In this document: positions 18,313-27,242 of the stretch, piece by piece | Layout of the letters: every line of letters starts with the position of its first letter | Numbering within the stretch: the stretch's first letter is position 1 | NCBI RefSeq assembly: GCF_009807005.1 | Contig: NZ_WUBR01000001.1 | Span: 1,364,001 to 1,428,000 of the forward strand | Length of the DNA stretch: 64,000 nucleotides | Direction of reading: 5' to 3' | DNA from: Aurantiacibacter rhizosphaerae | GTDB taxonomy: Bacteria; Pseudomonadota; Alphaproteobacteria; Sphingomonadales; Sphingomonadaceae | Program-made: the position numbers and the translations under genes | The notes under the pieces: model-generated | Told to the model about the DNA's origin: nothing | Database searches by the model: none | The model's input: the letters and a program-made list of their open reading frames with translations, nothing else

Positions 18313-20934
18313 ATGGTAAGTGTGCGCAATCTGTTCATGATGGGATCGGCCATCGCTGCGATATCGGCGCCAATGGAAGTCAGCGCACAGGCGCAGACCT
18401 ATCAGCTGGATATTCCGGCACAATCACTGGACAGCGCCCTGCGCGCATTTGCCCAGTCCACGCGGCAGCAGATCGTTTTCGATATGGATGCCGTAAGGGG
18501 CCGCACCAGCCCTGCGCTGCGCGGCAATTATACGATCAACGATGCCATCGGCATCCTGCTGGCCAATTCCGGGCTTGAGGCTTCGCCGGGAAATTCCGGT
18601 GTCTATATCGTCAAACAGAAGGCTTCGCGCCCGGTTGCGCGGATTGCGGCTGCGCAGACCTCTACGCAGGCTTCGACACAGCAGGCCGATGCCGGTCAGG
18701 TACGGCAGGCTCCGCCCGCACGCACTGTGGAGCCGACGACGGAAATCGTCGTTACGGCAAGGCGCAGGGATGAATTGCTGACGGGCGTACCTGCATCGAT
18801 CACCGCCTATTCGTCTGACTTCCTGGAAAAGCAGAACATCCAGACCTTCGCCGATTATGCGACCAAGATCCCGAACGTCACCTTTCAATACGGGCAAGGC
18901 TCCGACTTTGCCGCCACGGGTTTCAGCGGTGGCCGCGTCACCACCATTCGCGGCGTCGCGGGCGCGAACACCACGGCCTATTACCTGAACGATACGCCGA
19001 TCCCCTCCACCGTCAGCCCGCAGACACTGGGGCTGGACCGGATCGAGGTGCTGAAGGGCCCGCAAGGCACGCTGTTCGGCGCAAGTTCGATGGGCGGCAA
19101 CCTGCGCTTTATCACGCGCAAGCCCTCGCTCACCAAGAACAGCTTCATGGCAGAGGGGCAAATAGGCACGACCAAATCGGGCGGCACCGATTACGGTATA
19201 GAGGCGCTTGGCGGCGCCGTGCTGGTGCCCGATGTGATGGCCGTGGATGTCTCGCTTGGTTACACGCGCGAATCCGGGTTTCTTGAGCGCCGCTTCCCCG
19301 ATCCTGCAGCACCCGACCAGTTTATCACCAAGGATGATCAGGGCCGCAATGATGTCCTCTCCGGATCTGTGGCACTGCGCACGCGGCTGAGCGATAGCTT
19401 TGAAGTGACGCTGAATGCGCTGGGCCAGAAGGCCAAGCTGAACGGTTATCCCGCGGCCTACGTACCGCTGCCCGGCTATGCGCCTGTGTCCTACACCCTG
19501 ACGCGCGACCGCGACATTCAGGAATATTCGAAGGACCGCTGGGGCCTTGCCTCGATCGTGCTCGATTACGAAGGGGATGGCTTCTCCGTCGTTTCTTCCA
19601 CCAGCTATTTCGCCCGCCGGGTGGAGGAGCAGGAGGACGTGACCGAGGGCACCAATGAATTCCTGGTGGATTTCTTCGAGGTCGATCTGAACAGCGCGCC
19701 GTTTACGGGCCTGAACATCATCAAGGACAAGCGCTTCACCCACGAAACGCGCCTGTCTTTTGACGAAGGCGTGCTGATCCCGAACCTGTCTGGCATCGTG
19801 GGCGTTTTCCACCAGGAGGATGACCAGACCTTTACGCAGCCGGCCGTGTTCATTCCCGAACTGGCGGATGCCGGTTTCGAACCCGCTTACCTTTCGGATT
19901 TCAGCTTTCCGCAGCACGTGGACAACACCGCGGTTTTCGGGGAGCTGTATTACGAGATCCTGCCAAAGCTGACGCTGACCCTTGGCCTGCGCCAGTACTG
20001 GATCAAGCAGAAGGCGGACGAATTCCTCAGCCTGGGGTTCTTCAACTCGCCCGAGGGCGACATCACCCCGGCAGAAAGCAACAAACAGTCGGGCCTGGTG
20101 CCAAAATTCGTCGCTTCCTATGAAATTGGCGACGGCGGCAATATCTACGCCTCCGTTTCAAAGGGGTTCCGCGTGGGTGGCACCCAGCCAGCGCAGACAG
20201 ACGATTTCTGCGTGCCGGAATTGAACGCGCTTGGCCTGTCGAAGGATGCCATCGGCAACTTCCAGCCCGATACTCTGTGGAGCTATGAACTGGGCGCAAA
20301 GGCCCGGCTGGCTGGCGGCAGGCTGTCTGTATCCTCCGCCGTGTTCCAGATCGACTGGTCCGATGTGCAGCAGACGATCTTCCTGCCCGATTGCAGCATT
20401 TCCTTCATCACCAATGCGGGCAAGGCCCGCATTCGCGGTGGTGAGCTGGAGGTTTCGGGGCGGCCCATCGCGTCCGTTCCGCTGACGGTACAGCTGGGCC
20501 TTGGCTACACCAATGGCAAGCTGGTGGAGCCCGGCTTCCTGCCGCAATCGCCCAATTCCCGCCTGGCACAGGTGCCGCGCTTCACCGGCACGATCTCCGG
20601 CTATTACCGCACGCCTGTCAGCGACAGCGCGGATCTGTTCGCAGCCGCTGACTATTCCTACACAAGCGCCGTGAAGGTGGCGGACAATGTGGGCGGGTTC
20701 CTGACACGCCAGCCGTTCAACCTCCTCAACGCGAATATCGGGCTGGGCTTCGATCGTGCAGAGGTGCTGATCTACGGCAAGAACCTGCTCGATAAGCGTC
20801 TGAACTTCGGCGATCTCTACGCCAATGGCTTTGAGCGTCAGGAGTTGACCGCAGGCGGCGATGTGCAGCGCCTGCCTCGCGGCGCAGTCAGCCGTCCGCG
20901 CGAGATCGGCCTTCAGGTTCGCCTGAACTTCTAA
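18313..20934 (+). CDS. TonB-dependent receptor with N-terminal STN signalling domain (FecA-like transducer)
   Basis: The protein is 873 aa. After the signal peptide comes an STN (secretin/TonB short N-terminal) domain at about residues 25-100 (YQLDIPAQSLDSALRAFAQS, IVFDMDAVRG, GVYIVKQ). A Gln/Thr-rich linker, TonB box TEIVVTARRRDE, plug (NDTPIPSTV, IEVLKGPQGTLFGASSMGG) and barrel ending in LQVRLNF follow. The STN domain marks it as the transducer for the FecI/FecR pair immediately upstream. The ATG at 18313 is preferred over an in-frame TTG at 18289 because it follows AGGGGG and starts the signal peptide. A 12-bp near-palindrome TCACCTGGGTGA sits at 18277-18288 in the short leader. The ligand is unknown; no siderophore genes lie nearby, so a catabolic substrate is as likely as iron. 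Confidence 0.9.
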   Translation: MVSVRNLFMMGSAIAAISAPMEVSAQAQTYQLDIPAQSLDSALRAFAQSTRQQIVFDMDAVRGRTSPALRGNYTINDAIGILLANSGLEASPGNSGVYIVKQKASRPVARIAAAQTSTQASTQQADAGQVRQAPPARTVEPTTEIVVTARRRDELLTGVPASITAYSSDFLEKQNIQTFADYATKIPNVTFQYGQGSDFAATGFSGGRVTTIRGVAGANTTAYYLNDTPIPSTVSPQTLGLDRIEVLKGPQGTLFGASSMGGNLRFITRKPSLTKNSFMAEGQIGTTKSGGTDYGIEALGGAVLVPDVMAVDVSLGYTRESGFLERRFPDPAAPDQFITKDDQGRNDVLSGSVALRTRLSDSFEVTLNALGQKAKLNGYPAAYVPLPGYAPVSYTLTRDRDIQEYSKDRWGLASIVLDYEGDGFSVVSSTSYFARRVEEQEDVTEGTNEFLVDFFEVDLNSAPFTGLNIIKDKRFTHETRLSFDEGVLIPNLSGIVGVFHQEDDQTFTQPAVFIPELADAGFEPAYLSDFSFPQHVDNTAVFGELYYEILPKLTLTLGLRQYWIKQKADEFLSLGFFNSPEGDITPAESNKQSGLVPKFVASYEIGDGGNIYASVSKGFRVGGTQPAQTDDFCVPELNALGLSKDAIGNFQPDTLWSYELGAKARLAGGRLSVSSAVFQIDWSDVQQTIFLPDCSISFITNAGKARIRGGELEVSGRPIASVPLTVQLGLGYTNGKLVEPGFLPQSPNSRLAQVPRFTGTISGYYRTPVSDSADLFAAADYSYTSAVKVADNVGGFLTRQPFNLLNANIGLGFDRAEVLIYGKNLLDKRLNFGDLYANGFERQELTAGGDVQRLPRGAVSRPREIGLQVRLNF

Positions 20935-20974
20935 AGCCGCTTCGCGCCTCACCAAGAACGCAGGAGATTTTCGT

Positions 20975-21352
20975 ATGATGAAACTGTCCAAAGCCTGGAT
21001 GCCGGCCTTCGCCCTGGCCATCGGCGCGGTGGCAGCACCGGCCGTCGCGCATCATTCCTTCGCCATGTTCGATCGCAGCGAGGAAAAGACCATCACCGGC
21101 GTCGTGGGCAAATTCGCCTGGACCAATCCGCATGTCATGATCGACATGTCCGTTAAGGACAAACAGGGCAATTCCGCACGGTACCGGATCGAAAGCGCCA
21201 GCGTGAATATCCTGATGCGCGAAGGCTGGCGCGTGGGTGCGATCAAGTCCGGCGACAGGATAACCGTGGTCTACAATCCCCTGAAGGATGGGCGCCGTGG
21301 CGGTTTGCTGGTGAAGGTGAGGTTGGCCGATGGTACGGTGCTGAATGGGTAG
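20975..21352 (+). CDS. Secreted DUF6152 family protein
   Basis: The protein is 125 aa with a signal peptide cleaved before HHSFAMFD. It has the DUF6152 signature: the N-terminal His-His-Ser-Phe after cleavage, the G-x-V-x-x-F-x-W-T-N-P-H motif (FAWTNPHVMI), and a late G-D-x-x-x-V-x-x-x-P-x-x-x-G-x-x-G-G pattern. The function of the family is not established; the conserved His and Trp residues suggest a small binding fold in the periplasm. It sits 40 bp behind the signalling receptor and in front of two more secreted proteins, so it is likely part of the same FecI-controlled operon. Confidence 0.85.
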   Translation: MMKLSKAWMPAFALAIGAVAAPAVAHHSFAMFDRSEEKTITGVVGKFAWTNPHVMIDMSVKDKQGNSARYRIESASVNILMREGWRVGAIKSGDRITVVYNPLKDGRRGGLLVKVRLADGTVLNG

Positions 21353-21374
21353 GGCGGCTGTGATCGGCACTGGC

Positions 21375-22166
21375 ATGAAATCACGCCCGTCCTTGCGGCA
21401 TGCCCTGCTGTGCGGCGGATTGCTGGCGTCCCTTGGCGCGCTGCACATGCCCGTTGCCGTGCAGGCGCATGATGTATCGGCCCATGATGTTTCAGTGGAG
21501 CGCGACATCAGCGGCACCTGGGAACGCTATCCTGAAGATTGGGCGGGGCCGGACCCCGATAATCCGATCCCGCCCAATGGTCCGTTCAAACTGAACGAAC
21601 CCTATGCATCAGCCTATGATGATTTGCAGGAGCGCAAGGCGGCGGCCAATCTTGCCGGCACTCCGCTGGCCAATTCCAGCACGCGCTGCCTGCCCGAAGG
21701 CATGCCCACCATCATGGAGGCGATCTATCCGATCCAGATCGTGCAGACAGATGGCCAGGTGATCGTGCTGGCAGAATTTCTCACCCAGACGCGGCGGATA
21801 TGGCTGAATGATGCGATGCCGCCTGCCGACGAGATTTCGCCGTCTTTCAACGGCCATTCCGTGGCCCGCTGGGAAGGCGATGTGCTGGTGATCGAAACGC
21901 AGGGCGTGCGGCCGGATGTAACCTATTACGGCATTCCGCACACCGATGATCTGCGGCTGACCGAGCGCATCCGCAGGGTCGATGAGGAAACGCTGGAAGA
22001 TCACGTGACAATCCATGACCCCACGGTGTTTGCAGAGCCATACTCCTTCACCCTGACATACAAGAAATCCGATTACCGGATCAGCGAATACATCTGCGAA
22101 AACAATCAGATAGAGGTCAGCGATGATGGCGGGTCATATCTTGATCTGGGAGAGGAAGACTACTGA
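21375..22166 (+). CDS. Secreted protein of unknown function (DUF6152-associated)
   Basis: The protein is about 263 aa from ATG 21375, which starts a signal peptide ending at V-Q-A-H. An ATG at 21345 overlaps the previous stop and would add 10 residues in front. No enzyme family is recognised. The middle carries a pattern I recall from other secreted proteins next to DUF6152 genes: GHSVARWEGDVLVIET, an H-T-D-D-L-R-L-T-E-R segment, then an I-H-D-P-T strand. This suggests a beta-rich binding or lipocalin-like fold. Two cysteines, near RCLPEG and YICENN, could form a disulfide. The operon position implies a role alongside the receptor and hydrolase in handling the same ligand. Confidence 0.7.
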   Translation: MKSRPSLRHALLCGGLLASLGALHMPVAVQAHDVSAHDVSVERDISGTWERYPEDWAGPDPDNPIPPNGPFKLNEPYASAYDDLQERKAAANLAGTPLANSSTRCLPEGMPTIMEAIYPIQIVQTDGQVIVLAEFLTQTRRIWLNDAMPPADEISPSFNGHSVARWEGDVLVIETQGVRPDVTYYGIPHTDDLRLTERIRRVDEETLEDHVTIHDPTVFAEPYSFTLTYKKSDYRISEYICENNQIEVSDDGGSYLDLGEEDY

Positions 22167-22167
22167 G

Positions 22168-23682
22168 ATGACGAAAAAAGTACTGCAACGGCTGGGCCGC
22201 ACGTCGATAATGATCGCCGCGTCCGCGCTGTATTTCTCCGCCCCTGCCATGGCGGAGGTTCCGCCCATGCCGCATGTGGTACCCGTGCCGCCGTCTGGTA
22301 TCGCCCCGCTGTCCTCAGCAAGCCGGGAAGGCACCGAATATATCGACCTTGAAGCTGCGGGGTATGAGGAGGAGGAATATTATCTCTCCGGCATTGCCCC
22401 GGCGATCACGGCCGAGGGTGAAACCCTGTTCGATGCGCCTTACACCACGCGCATTCTGGTGCGCAGGCCAAAGGATCCAGACCGCTTCAACGGCACGGTG
22501 ATTATCGAGCCGTTCACATGGTTCGGCGAACGCGGGGCAAGCTGGATCCTGACGCGCGAATATCTGCTGCGCCAGGGATATGCCTATGTCGGCTACACGC
22601 TGAACATCAACAAGCCGGAGCAGGACCCGAAGTTTCTGCCGACCGATTTGCCAAAGGACATCGCGCGCTATGTCGGCATCGTGAATTTCGAATTCATGCG
22701 TGACTTCGATTATTCGCGCTATTCCCCGCTCGGCTTCTATTTCGATCCTGACCGTTTCAAACGCGGCGAGTTCGTCGATCCCTTCGTGCCGCAATCGCAG
22801 GGTGTGGGGGCGCAACTGGCCTATCTGCTGAAATCCAACGATCCTGACGGGCCATTGGCGGGCCTTCAGGTTGATCGCGTATATGTGAACAGCTGGGCCG
22901 TTACCGCGCAGGTATGGATGGATTACCTTGATCAGGGCCGTCACCAGCAGTGGAGAATGCCGGACGGCAGCGCCCTGATCGATGCCTATATGACGGGGCG
23001 CATGTCCTTTGGCGAGGTGGGCGGCGAAGTGATCCGCGTGCCCGAACACATGCCGGAAGACGCGCCTTTCGTCACCATCTTCACCCAGTCTGAATTGCGA
23101 TACAACGCGGTGAATGCGATCCCGCTGCCCGCCGATACAGACAGCCCGAAACTGCGCCATTACGAAATCCCCGGCACGCCGCACCTGCGCCCGGAGGATG
23201 TAGGCACCGGAGAGATCGAGCCGATGCCAGTCGACGTGGGCAAGGAAGACGATCCGCGCTGCAACACGCTTTATAACGAGCCGGTGGAAATCGTCGCTTC
23301 GGCCCTGCTGGATGGCATGGACAAGTGGGTGCGCGATGGCACGCCGATGCCGAAATCACCGCGCGTGGAGCGTAGCGAGGATGACATCGTAAGAGATGCC
23401 ACCACCGGCAATGCCATCGGCGGCGTGAGGCTGCCATGGGTGGCGGCGCCGTCCGCCGTCTATCTGGTGGAGGAGGAGACGAACTGCGGTCTCGCCTATG
23501 ACACCAAGACGCCCTATTCAGCGCAGCGGCTGCGCGAAATGTACGGAAGCTACGCCAATTACCGCGCGCAGTATGAGGCTGCAAAGGCCGAGGCAGTGGC
23601 GCAGGGCTATATCCTGCCTCACGATGCCGCTTTCCTTCAAACTATCGCCACGCCGGAAGACTTCACGGGCGAAGGCGACTGA
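22168..23682 (+). CDS. Secreted alpha/beta-hydrolase domain protein (Abhydrolase_10-like)
   Basis: The protein is 504 aa. The ATG at 22168 immediately follows the previous stop and begins a signal peptide ending at A-M-A-E. Features that recall the secreted alpha/beta hydrolase family PF20091 are the early IEPFTWFGERG region, a nucleophile-elbow-like YVNSWAVTAQ (Ser replacing the textbook G-x-S-x-G), a Thr-Gln-Ser-Glu segment, and a late histidine in PGTPHLR. Esterase or lactonase activity in the periplasm is the natural guess. The elbow departs from the usual Ser-Gln-Ser, so activity should not be assumed. It is the last gene of the likely FecI-regulated operon. Confidence 0.75.
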   Translation: MTKKVLQRLGRTSIMIAASALYFSAPAMAEVPPMPHVVPVPPSGIAPLSSASREGTEYIDLEAAGYEEEEYYLSGIAPAITAEGETLFDAPYTTRILVRRPKDPDRFNGTVIIEPFTWFGERGASWILTREYLLRQGYAYVGYTLNINKPEQDPKFLPTDLPKDIARYVGIVNFEFMRDFDYSRYSPLGFYFDPDRFKRGEFVDPFVPQSQGVGAQLAYLLKSNDPDGPLAGLQVDRVYVNSWAVTAQVWMDYLDQGRHQQWRMPDGSALIDAYMTGRMSFGEVGGEVIRVPEHMPEDAPFVTIFTQSELRYNAVNAIPLPADTDSPKLRHYEIPGTPHLRPEDVGTGEIEPMPVDVGKEDDPRCNTLYNEPVEIVASALLDGMDKWVRDGTPMPKSPRVERSEDDIVRDATTGNAIGGVRLPWVAAPSAVYLVEEETNCGLAYDTKTPYSAQRLREMYGSYANYRAQYEAAKAEAVAQGYILPHDAAFLQTIATPEDFTGEGD

Positions 23683-23718
23683 GATGCAGGCGTTCGGCCC
23701 GGCGAAGCGAAGTGATCG

Positions 23719-25113
23719 CTAGCCGTGGCCGAACCACAGGCGCGACATGACGGGATCGAAGATGCTGGGGTTAAGCTCGCGTGCCTTTTTCGCAGCAGCC
23801 TTCGATGCCTTGTCATTACCCAGCATCTCTTCCGCTTCGGACAGACGCGCGTAAAGCGGGGCGCTGCGCCAGCCTTGTGCCTCCGCCTCCAGCAGATGCG
23901 CGCGGGCCTGTGCCGGATCGCCCGTCTCCAGCAGCGCCTCCGCCACGAGGATATGGGCATCGCCATATGGCCGGTGCGACAGGTTCTCTCGCGCAAGGCG
24001 CAGGGCCCGTTGCGGATCGCCGAAGGCCAACTCGTTCTCGAAAGTATGAGCCGTATAGGCCAGCGGCATGGCCTTGGCGCGTGCGCGCCAGATTGCCGTG
24101 GATCGCTGCGTCAGCTGGTCTGCCGCCTGCGTATCGCCCTGTGCCAGATATAGCGACGCGGCTGCATCCAGCGCCTGGGGATCGCCATATTCGCGCGCAA
24201 TGCGCTCCTGCACCGCGATAGCATCGTCGAAATCGCCCGCGACGCCCTGCGCCTCTGCGATATAAAGCTGGGTCAGCCAGTGACCCGGAAACAGCCTGTC
24301 GGCCTGCCAGAACCGTTCTGCCGCGGCTTCGAAATTGCCGCGCGCACTCTCGATCATGCCGATCTGCAAAGCATAGGAGGCAAGTCCGCGCGGGGTGCGC
24401 AGGCTGTCTCGCCGGGCAGCCTTGCCAACCAGTTCGATAGCCTCGTCAAACCGGCCTTGTGACCGGGCGAGGAGAGCCTGCCGGATGGCAGTGCCCGATG
24501 TCGGCAATATCGCATCGGCAGCGGTGTAGGCGCTGGCAGCGCCTGCCATATTGCCGCGGTAAAATTCTATATCGCCCCGCAATGCCACGGCCTCCGCCCG
24601 TTCTGCGGGGGAGGGGGCAACGGCCACTTTTTCAAGGCGGTCCAGCTGCATTTCTGCTGCTGCCAGATCATGTCCCGCCATGGCAATCTCTGCCGCGGTG
24701 AGGATCGGGCCGGACGCGGCGGGAGCAAGGTCTTGCGCCATCGCCAGATTGTTTCTGGCCAGGGCCAGCCTCTCCGGGTCGGCCGTCATCTTGAAGCGGG
24801 CAAGCTCTGCGCGCGCCAGGCCTTCGCGGGGGAGCCATTGATCGGGCGCATTGGCCACCCTCTCTCTGGCAAGGGCAAGCTGGCGATCGGATGCCGCCAG
24901 TTCCTGATCAAAATTGTCGGGACCGAAGCCGGCAGAGGGGAGTGCCACAGCGGCGGTGGCCGTTTCGCCACCGCTCCACATAACCTCGGCCCCGACAATA
25001 GCGAGAACCGCCGCCCCTGAAAGCGCAAGCGCGCGCGGCGCTACACCCTTCCAGAAGCCGCGACCCTCGGCGGTTGCGGCGGAATCAGCCCCTGTTGCGC
25101 CGCCGGCAACCAT
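23719..25113 (-). CDS. Tetratricopeptide-repeat protein with N-terminal membrane anchor
   Basis: The protein is 464 aa. One hydrophobic segment at about residues 28-47 (ALALSGAAVLAIVGAEVM) suggests an inner-membrane anchor with the rest in the periplasm. The body is an Ala/Leu-rich alpha-solenoid with TPR-like pairs, for example AEAVALRGDIEFYRGNMAGA, GRFDEAIELVGKAARRD and GDPAQARAHLLEAEAQ. Such repeats serve as protein-binding scaffolds. The start overlaps the stop of the DUF4331 lipoprotein gene (TGATG), so the three minus-strand genes form a translationally coupled operon. Its function probably depends on the DUF4331 partners. Confidence 0.8.
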   Translation of the reverse strand: MVAGGATGADSAATAEGRGFWKGVAPRALALSGAAVLAIVGAEVMWSGGETATAAVALPSAGFGPDNFDQELAASDRQLALARERVANAPDQWLPREGLARAELARFKMTADPERLALARNNLAMAQDLAPAASGPILTAAEIAMAGHDLAAAEMQLDRLEKVAVAPSPAERAEAVALRGDIEFYRGNMAGAASAYTAADAILPTSGTAIRQALLARSQGRFDEAIELVGKAARRDSLRTPRGLASYALQIGMIESARGNFEAAAERFWQADRLFPGHWLTQLYIAEAQGVAGDFDDAIAVQERIAREYGDPQALDAAASLYLAQGDTQAADQLTQRSTAIWRARAKAMPLAYTAHTFENELAFGDPQRALRLARENLSHRPYGDAHILVAEALLETGDPAQARAHLLEAEAQGWRSAPLYARLSEAEEMLGNDKASKAAAKKARELNPSIFDPVMSRLWFGHG

Positions 25114-25832
25114 CAGCTCGGCATCGCGCAGGGGGTAAGGCCTGCGTTGGTCAGATCGTCTGCCAGAGCCTCTGTCAGTCCGGTAAGCTGCTGCGCGAGT
25201 TCGGGGACGAAGGTCTCGTTCGCATCATCTTGCGGACTGGCATCATTGTATGGGATCTTCTGATCCGAACCGATCAGAACGGTGGCAACCGCGGGCATGC
25301 CCATGCGATCGACCCGCTCATATGCCGCGGGGGCATCGGTCCTGAAGGTGAAGGTGGTCCCGCTGGTGGATGCCAGGGGCGGAGAACCCTGTGGCGCAGC
25401 CAGGAAGGGGAAGCCGCTGCGGAATGCCACATCGTTTTCCGGTGGATTGAGCGGGATGTTGGCGAAGGTCAGCGGGCTGTGCTCCATCAGATCCAGGAAA
25501 ATCACCGCCAGCGTCACGTCGATCACCGGATCGCTCAGCAATCGGCCATTGGGGAAGCCTGCATCGGCACCAAGGTTGATCGTCAGCGTATCGGGGATCA
25601 CCGCATCGGCGACGGTAAAGCCGCCGGTGCCGGGGATTTCCTGCTGCAGACAGGGGCCGACATCGAAGCTTGCCGATGTGGGCGTGGGTGTGGGCGTTGG
25701 AGTGGGTGTTGGCATCACGACCATATCGTCGTCATCGTCATCACCGTCGAAACAGCCCGGCAGCATGGTGAGGGCAACAAAGGCCGGAGCCAGTGCGATT
25801 GCGCGAAGGCACCGTGTGTTGGCAAAAGTCAT
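25113..25832 (-). CDS. DUF4331 lipoprotein (second of a pair)
   Basis: The protein is 239 aa with a lipoprotein signal, M-L-P-G-C, at about residue 27. An Asp-rich stretch and a (Pro-Thr)n linker follow, typical of sphingomonad outer-membrane lipoproteins. The folded part resembles the C-terminal half of DUF4331 proteins: a D-T-L-T-I-N-L segment, the phrase GRLLSDPVIDVTLAV, and a late FPFLAAPQGSPP. The upstream gene carries the N-terminal-half features, and the two overlap at TAATG. This is a split of a domain usually found in one chain, but with a separate export signal, so it is a genuine two-gene arrangement and not a frameshift. The function is unknown. Confidence 0.82.
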   Translation of the reverse strand: MTFANTRCLRAIALAPAFVALTMLPGCFDGDDDDDDMVVMPTPTPTPTPTPTSASFDVGPCLQQEIPGTGGFTVADAVIPDTLTINLGADAGFPNGRLLSDPVIDVTLAVIFLDLMEHSPLTFANIPLNPPENDVAFRSGFPFLAAPQGSPPLASTSGTTFTFRTDAPAAYERVDRMGMPAVATVLIGSDQKIPYNDASPQDDANETFVPELAQQLTGLTEALADDLTNAGLTPCAMPS

Positions 25833-26497
25833 TACAGCTGTCCTCCAAAGCGTGCGGTTTCGGCCCAGACGTCCACCAGATTGTCGCCGTTGGCGATCCG
25901 GTCGAGCGGGATGGAGATGACGATGGCCGTCAGGTTCTGCCCGGCGAAGAAATCGCGGTCGGCCATGAAGCTGAGATCGCCTGTATCCTTGGTTTCCATG
26001 AAACCCTGAAGGTCGAAGAAGAAGGGATCGTCGAACAGGCCGGCGCGAACCATCACGCCATCCTTGGTGAGATCCTTTTCGACAGACCCCACGATGTTAC
26101 CGGTGACGCCCGGCACATTGGAAACCTGCACGCCAAACTCGTCCGTCATCGCGCCCCTGCCAAAGCGGACGCGGATGGGAATTTCCGTATCGACACGGCT
26201 ACCGGCGTTGGAAATGTTGATCTGGTAAAGAACGTCAGGATCATAGGTCGCCGGCTCGTCCGTCGCCTGCGGGCCGGAGAAGGTCAGTACCATGTTGAAC
26301 TTGTCGTCCGTGTGCCATGCGAAGATATCGGCGATGTCTGCGGCGCGATCCGGCGTGCTGTCCACGCTTGGGTCCGTGCGGCCCGGCGGATCAAGGTGAT
26401 CGGCTGCTGTCAGGCCGAGGCCCGGCAGGATCTGCGTAGCGCCGATGGCAAGAACAAGCCCCGCCGCACCCGCCATTAATTTGGCATTTCTTCTCAT
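25832..26497 (-). CDS. DUF4331 secreted protein (first of a pair)
   Basis: The protein is 221 aa. The start at 26497 follows GGGAGGTC and gives a signal peptide; a longer in-frame start at 26560 has no such site. The mature part opens with the DUF4331 hallmark ADHLDPP followed by a D-R-A-A-D-I-A-D-I-F-A-W block. It continues with the beta-strand pattern NMVLTFSGP, the YQINISN strand, and FDDPFFFDLQGF near the end. It is the head gene of the coupled operon with the DUF4331 lipoprotein and TPR gene, and is divergent from the ECF sigma gene, which likely controls it. Confidence 0.85.
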   Translation of the reverse strand: MRRNAKLMAGAAGLVLAIGATQILPGLGLTAADHLDPPGRTDPSVDSTPDRAADIADIFAWHTDDKFNMVLTFSGPQATDEPATYDPDVLYQINISNAGSRVDTEIPIRVRFGRGAMTDEFGVQVSNVPGVTGNIVGSVEKDLTKDGVMVRAGLFDDPFFFDLQGFMETKDTGDLSFMADRDFFAGQNLTAIVISIPLDRIANGDNLVDVWAETARFGGQL

Positions 26498-26567
26498 GAA
26501 TGACCTCCCGATGTGCCGCGCCCGATGACGCTGGTGAACGGATTCTTCGATCGCGTTCATTCACCAG

Positions 26568-26594
26568 TACGAAAGGATTTGCTGAGCGGATTTC
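26568..26594 (-). promoter_or_regulatory. Possible ECF-type promoter for the DUF4331 operon
   Basis: Read on the minus strand, GAAATC (26594-26589) and CGTA (26571-26568) are separated by 17 bases. This is the spacing and -10 core used by many ECF sigma factors. It lies about 70 bp before the DUF4331 start. A single match is weak evidence. Confidence 0.3.
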
Positions 26595-26681
26595 GATGCG
26601 GTGAAATTTTTTGCCCAAAGGTGGGCCGCAGGTACGCATCGCTGGTCAGGAACCAATCTTTGTGCCAGAGAATTGGTTGAT

Positions 26682-27242
26682 ATGGCCGATACCGATCCCG
26701 ACCGGCTTCTTGCTGAACAGCTGAAGCACATCGCGCGGCGGGACCTTTCGGTTTTCCCGGAGTTCTACAGCGCGACCTCCGGAAGGCTTTTTGCAAACAT
26801 TCTTGGCATTGTGAAAAACCGCGAAGCTGCGGAAGACGTATTACAAGAAACATATATCAAGATTCTAAATCGATCGGGTGCGTTTGATCGTGATCGGGGA
26901 AAGCCGTGGCCGTGGCTTATCCTGATGGCGCGCAATACGGCGATCGATCGCATCAGGGCGCGCGGCAGGCGAGACAATCTGGATGGCGAGAAATATCTGA
27001 TCGCTATCGAGGAGGACGAGCAGAAGCCGCTGGATGAAGCCCTGGCAACGCAAACTGAAGGCAAGCGCGCAATGGAAGAAGTGAGCAAATATGATGCTGC
27101 CTCCACCGATTGCATTCGCGCGGCATTTTACGATGGCCTGACCTATTCCGAAATCGCCGAGCGGGAAAATCTCCCCCTCGGCACCGTGAAAAGCCGCATC
27201 CGGCGCGGCATCAAACATTTGAAGTCAAAAATGGATCGATGA
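26682..27242 (+). CDS. ECF sigma factor (partner of RskA-like anti-sigma)
   Basis: The protein is 186 aa from ATG 26682; a GTG at 26601 would add 27 non-conserved residues. Region 2 is seen at about residues 25-95 (ILGIVKNREAAEDVLQETYI, then PWPWLILMARNTAIDRIR). Region 4 is at about residues 135-180 (CIRAAFYDGLTYSEIAERE, LPLGTVKSRIRRGIKHL). It overlaps the next gene by ATGA. Divergent arrangement with DUF4331/TPR genes suggests that operon is its main target and that it responds to an envelope or oxidative signal. The signal itself cannot be read from the sequence. Confidence 0.9.
   Translation: MADTDPDRLLAEQLKHIARRDLSVFPEFYSATSGRLFANILGIVKNREAAEDVLQETYIKILNRSGAFDRDRGKPWPWLILMARNTAIDRIRARGRRDNLDGEKYLIAIEEDEQKPLDEALATQTEGKRAMEEVSKYDAASTDCIRAAFYDGLTYSEIAERENLPLGTVKSRIRRGIKHLKSKMDR

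Noticed and set aside
25680-25725. Short tandem repeat resembling a satellite (GTGGGCGTTGG-type)
   Set aside because: It is the coding sequence of a Pro-Thr linker in the DUF4331 lipoprotein; a similar linker occurs at about 47770-47830.
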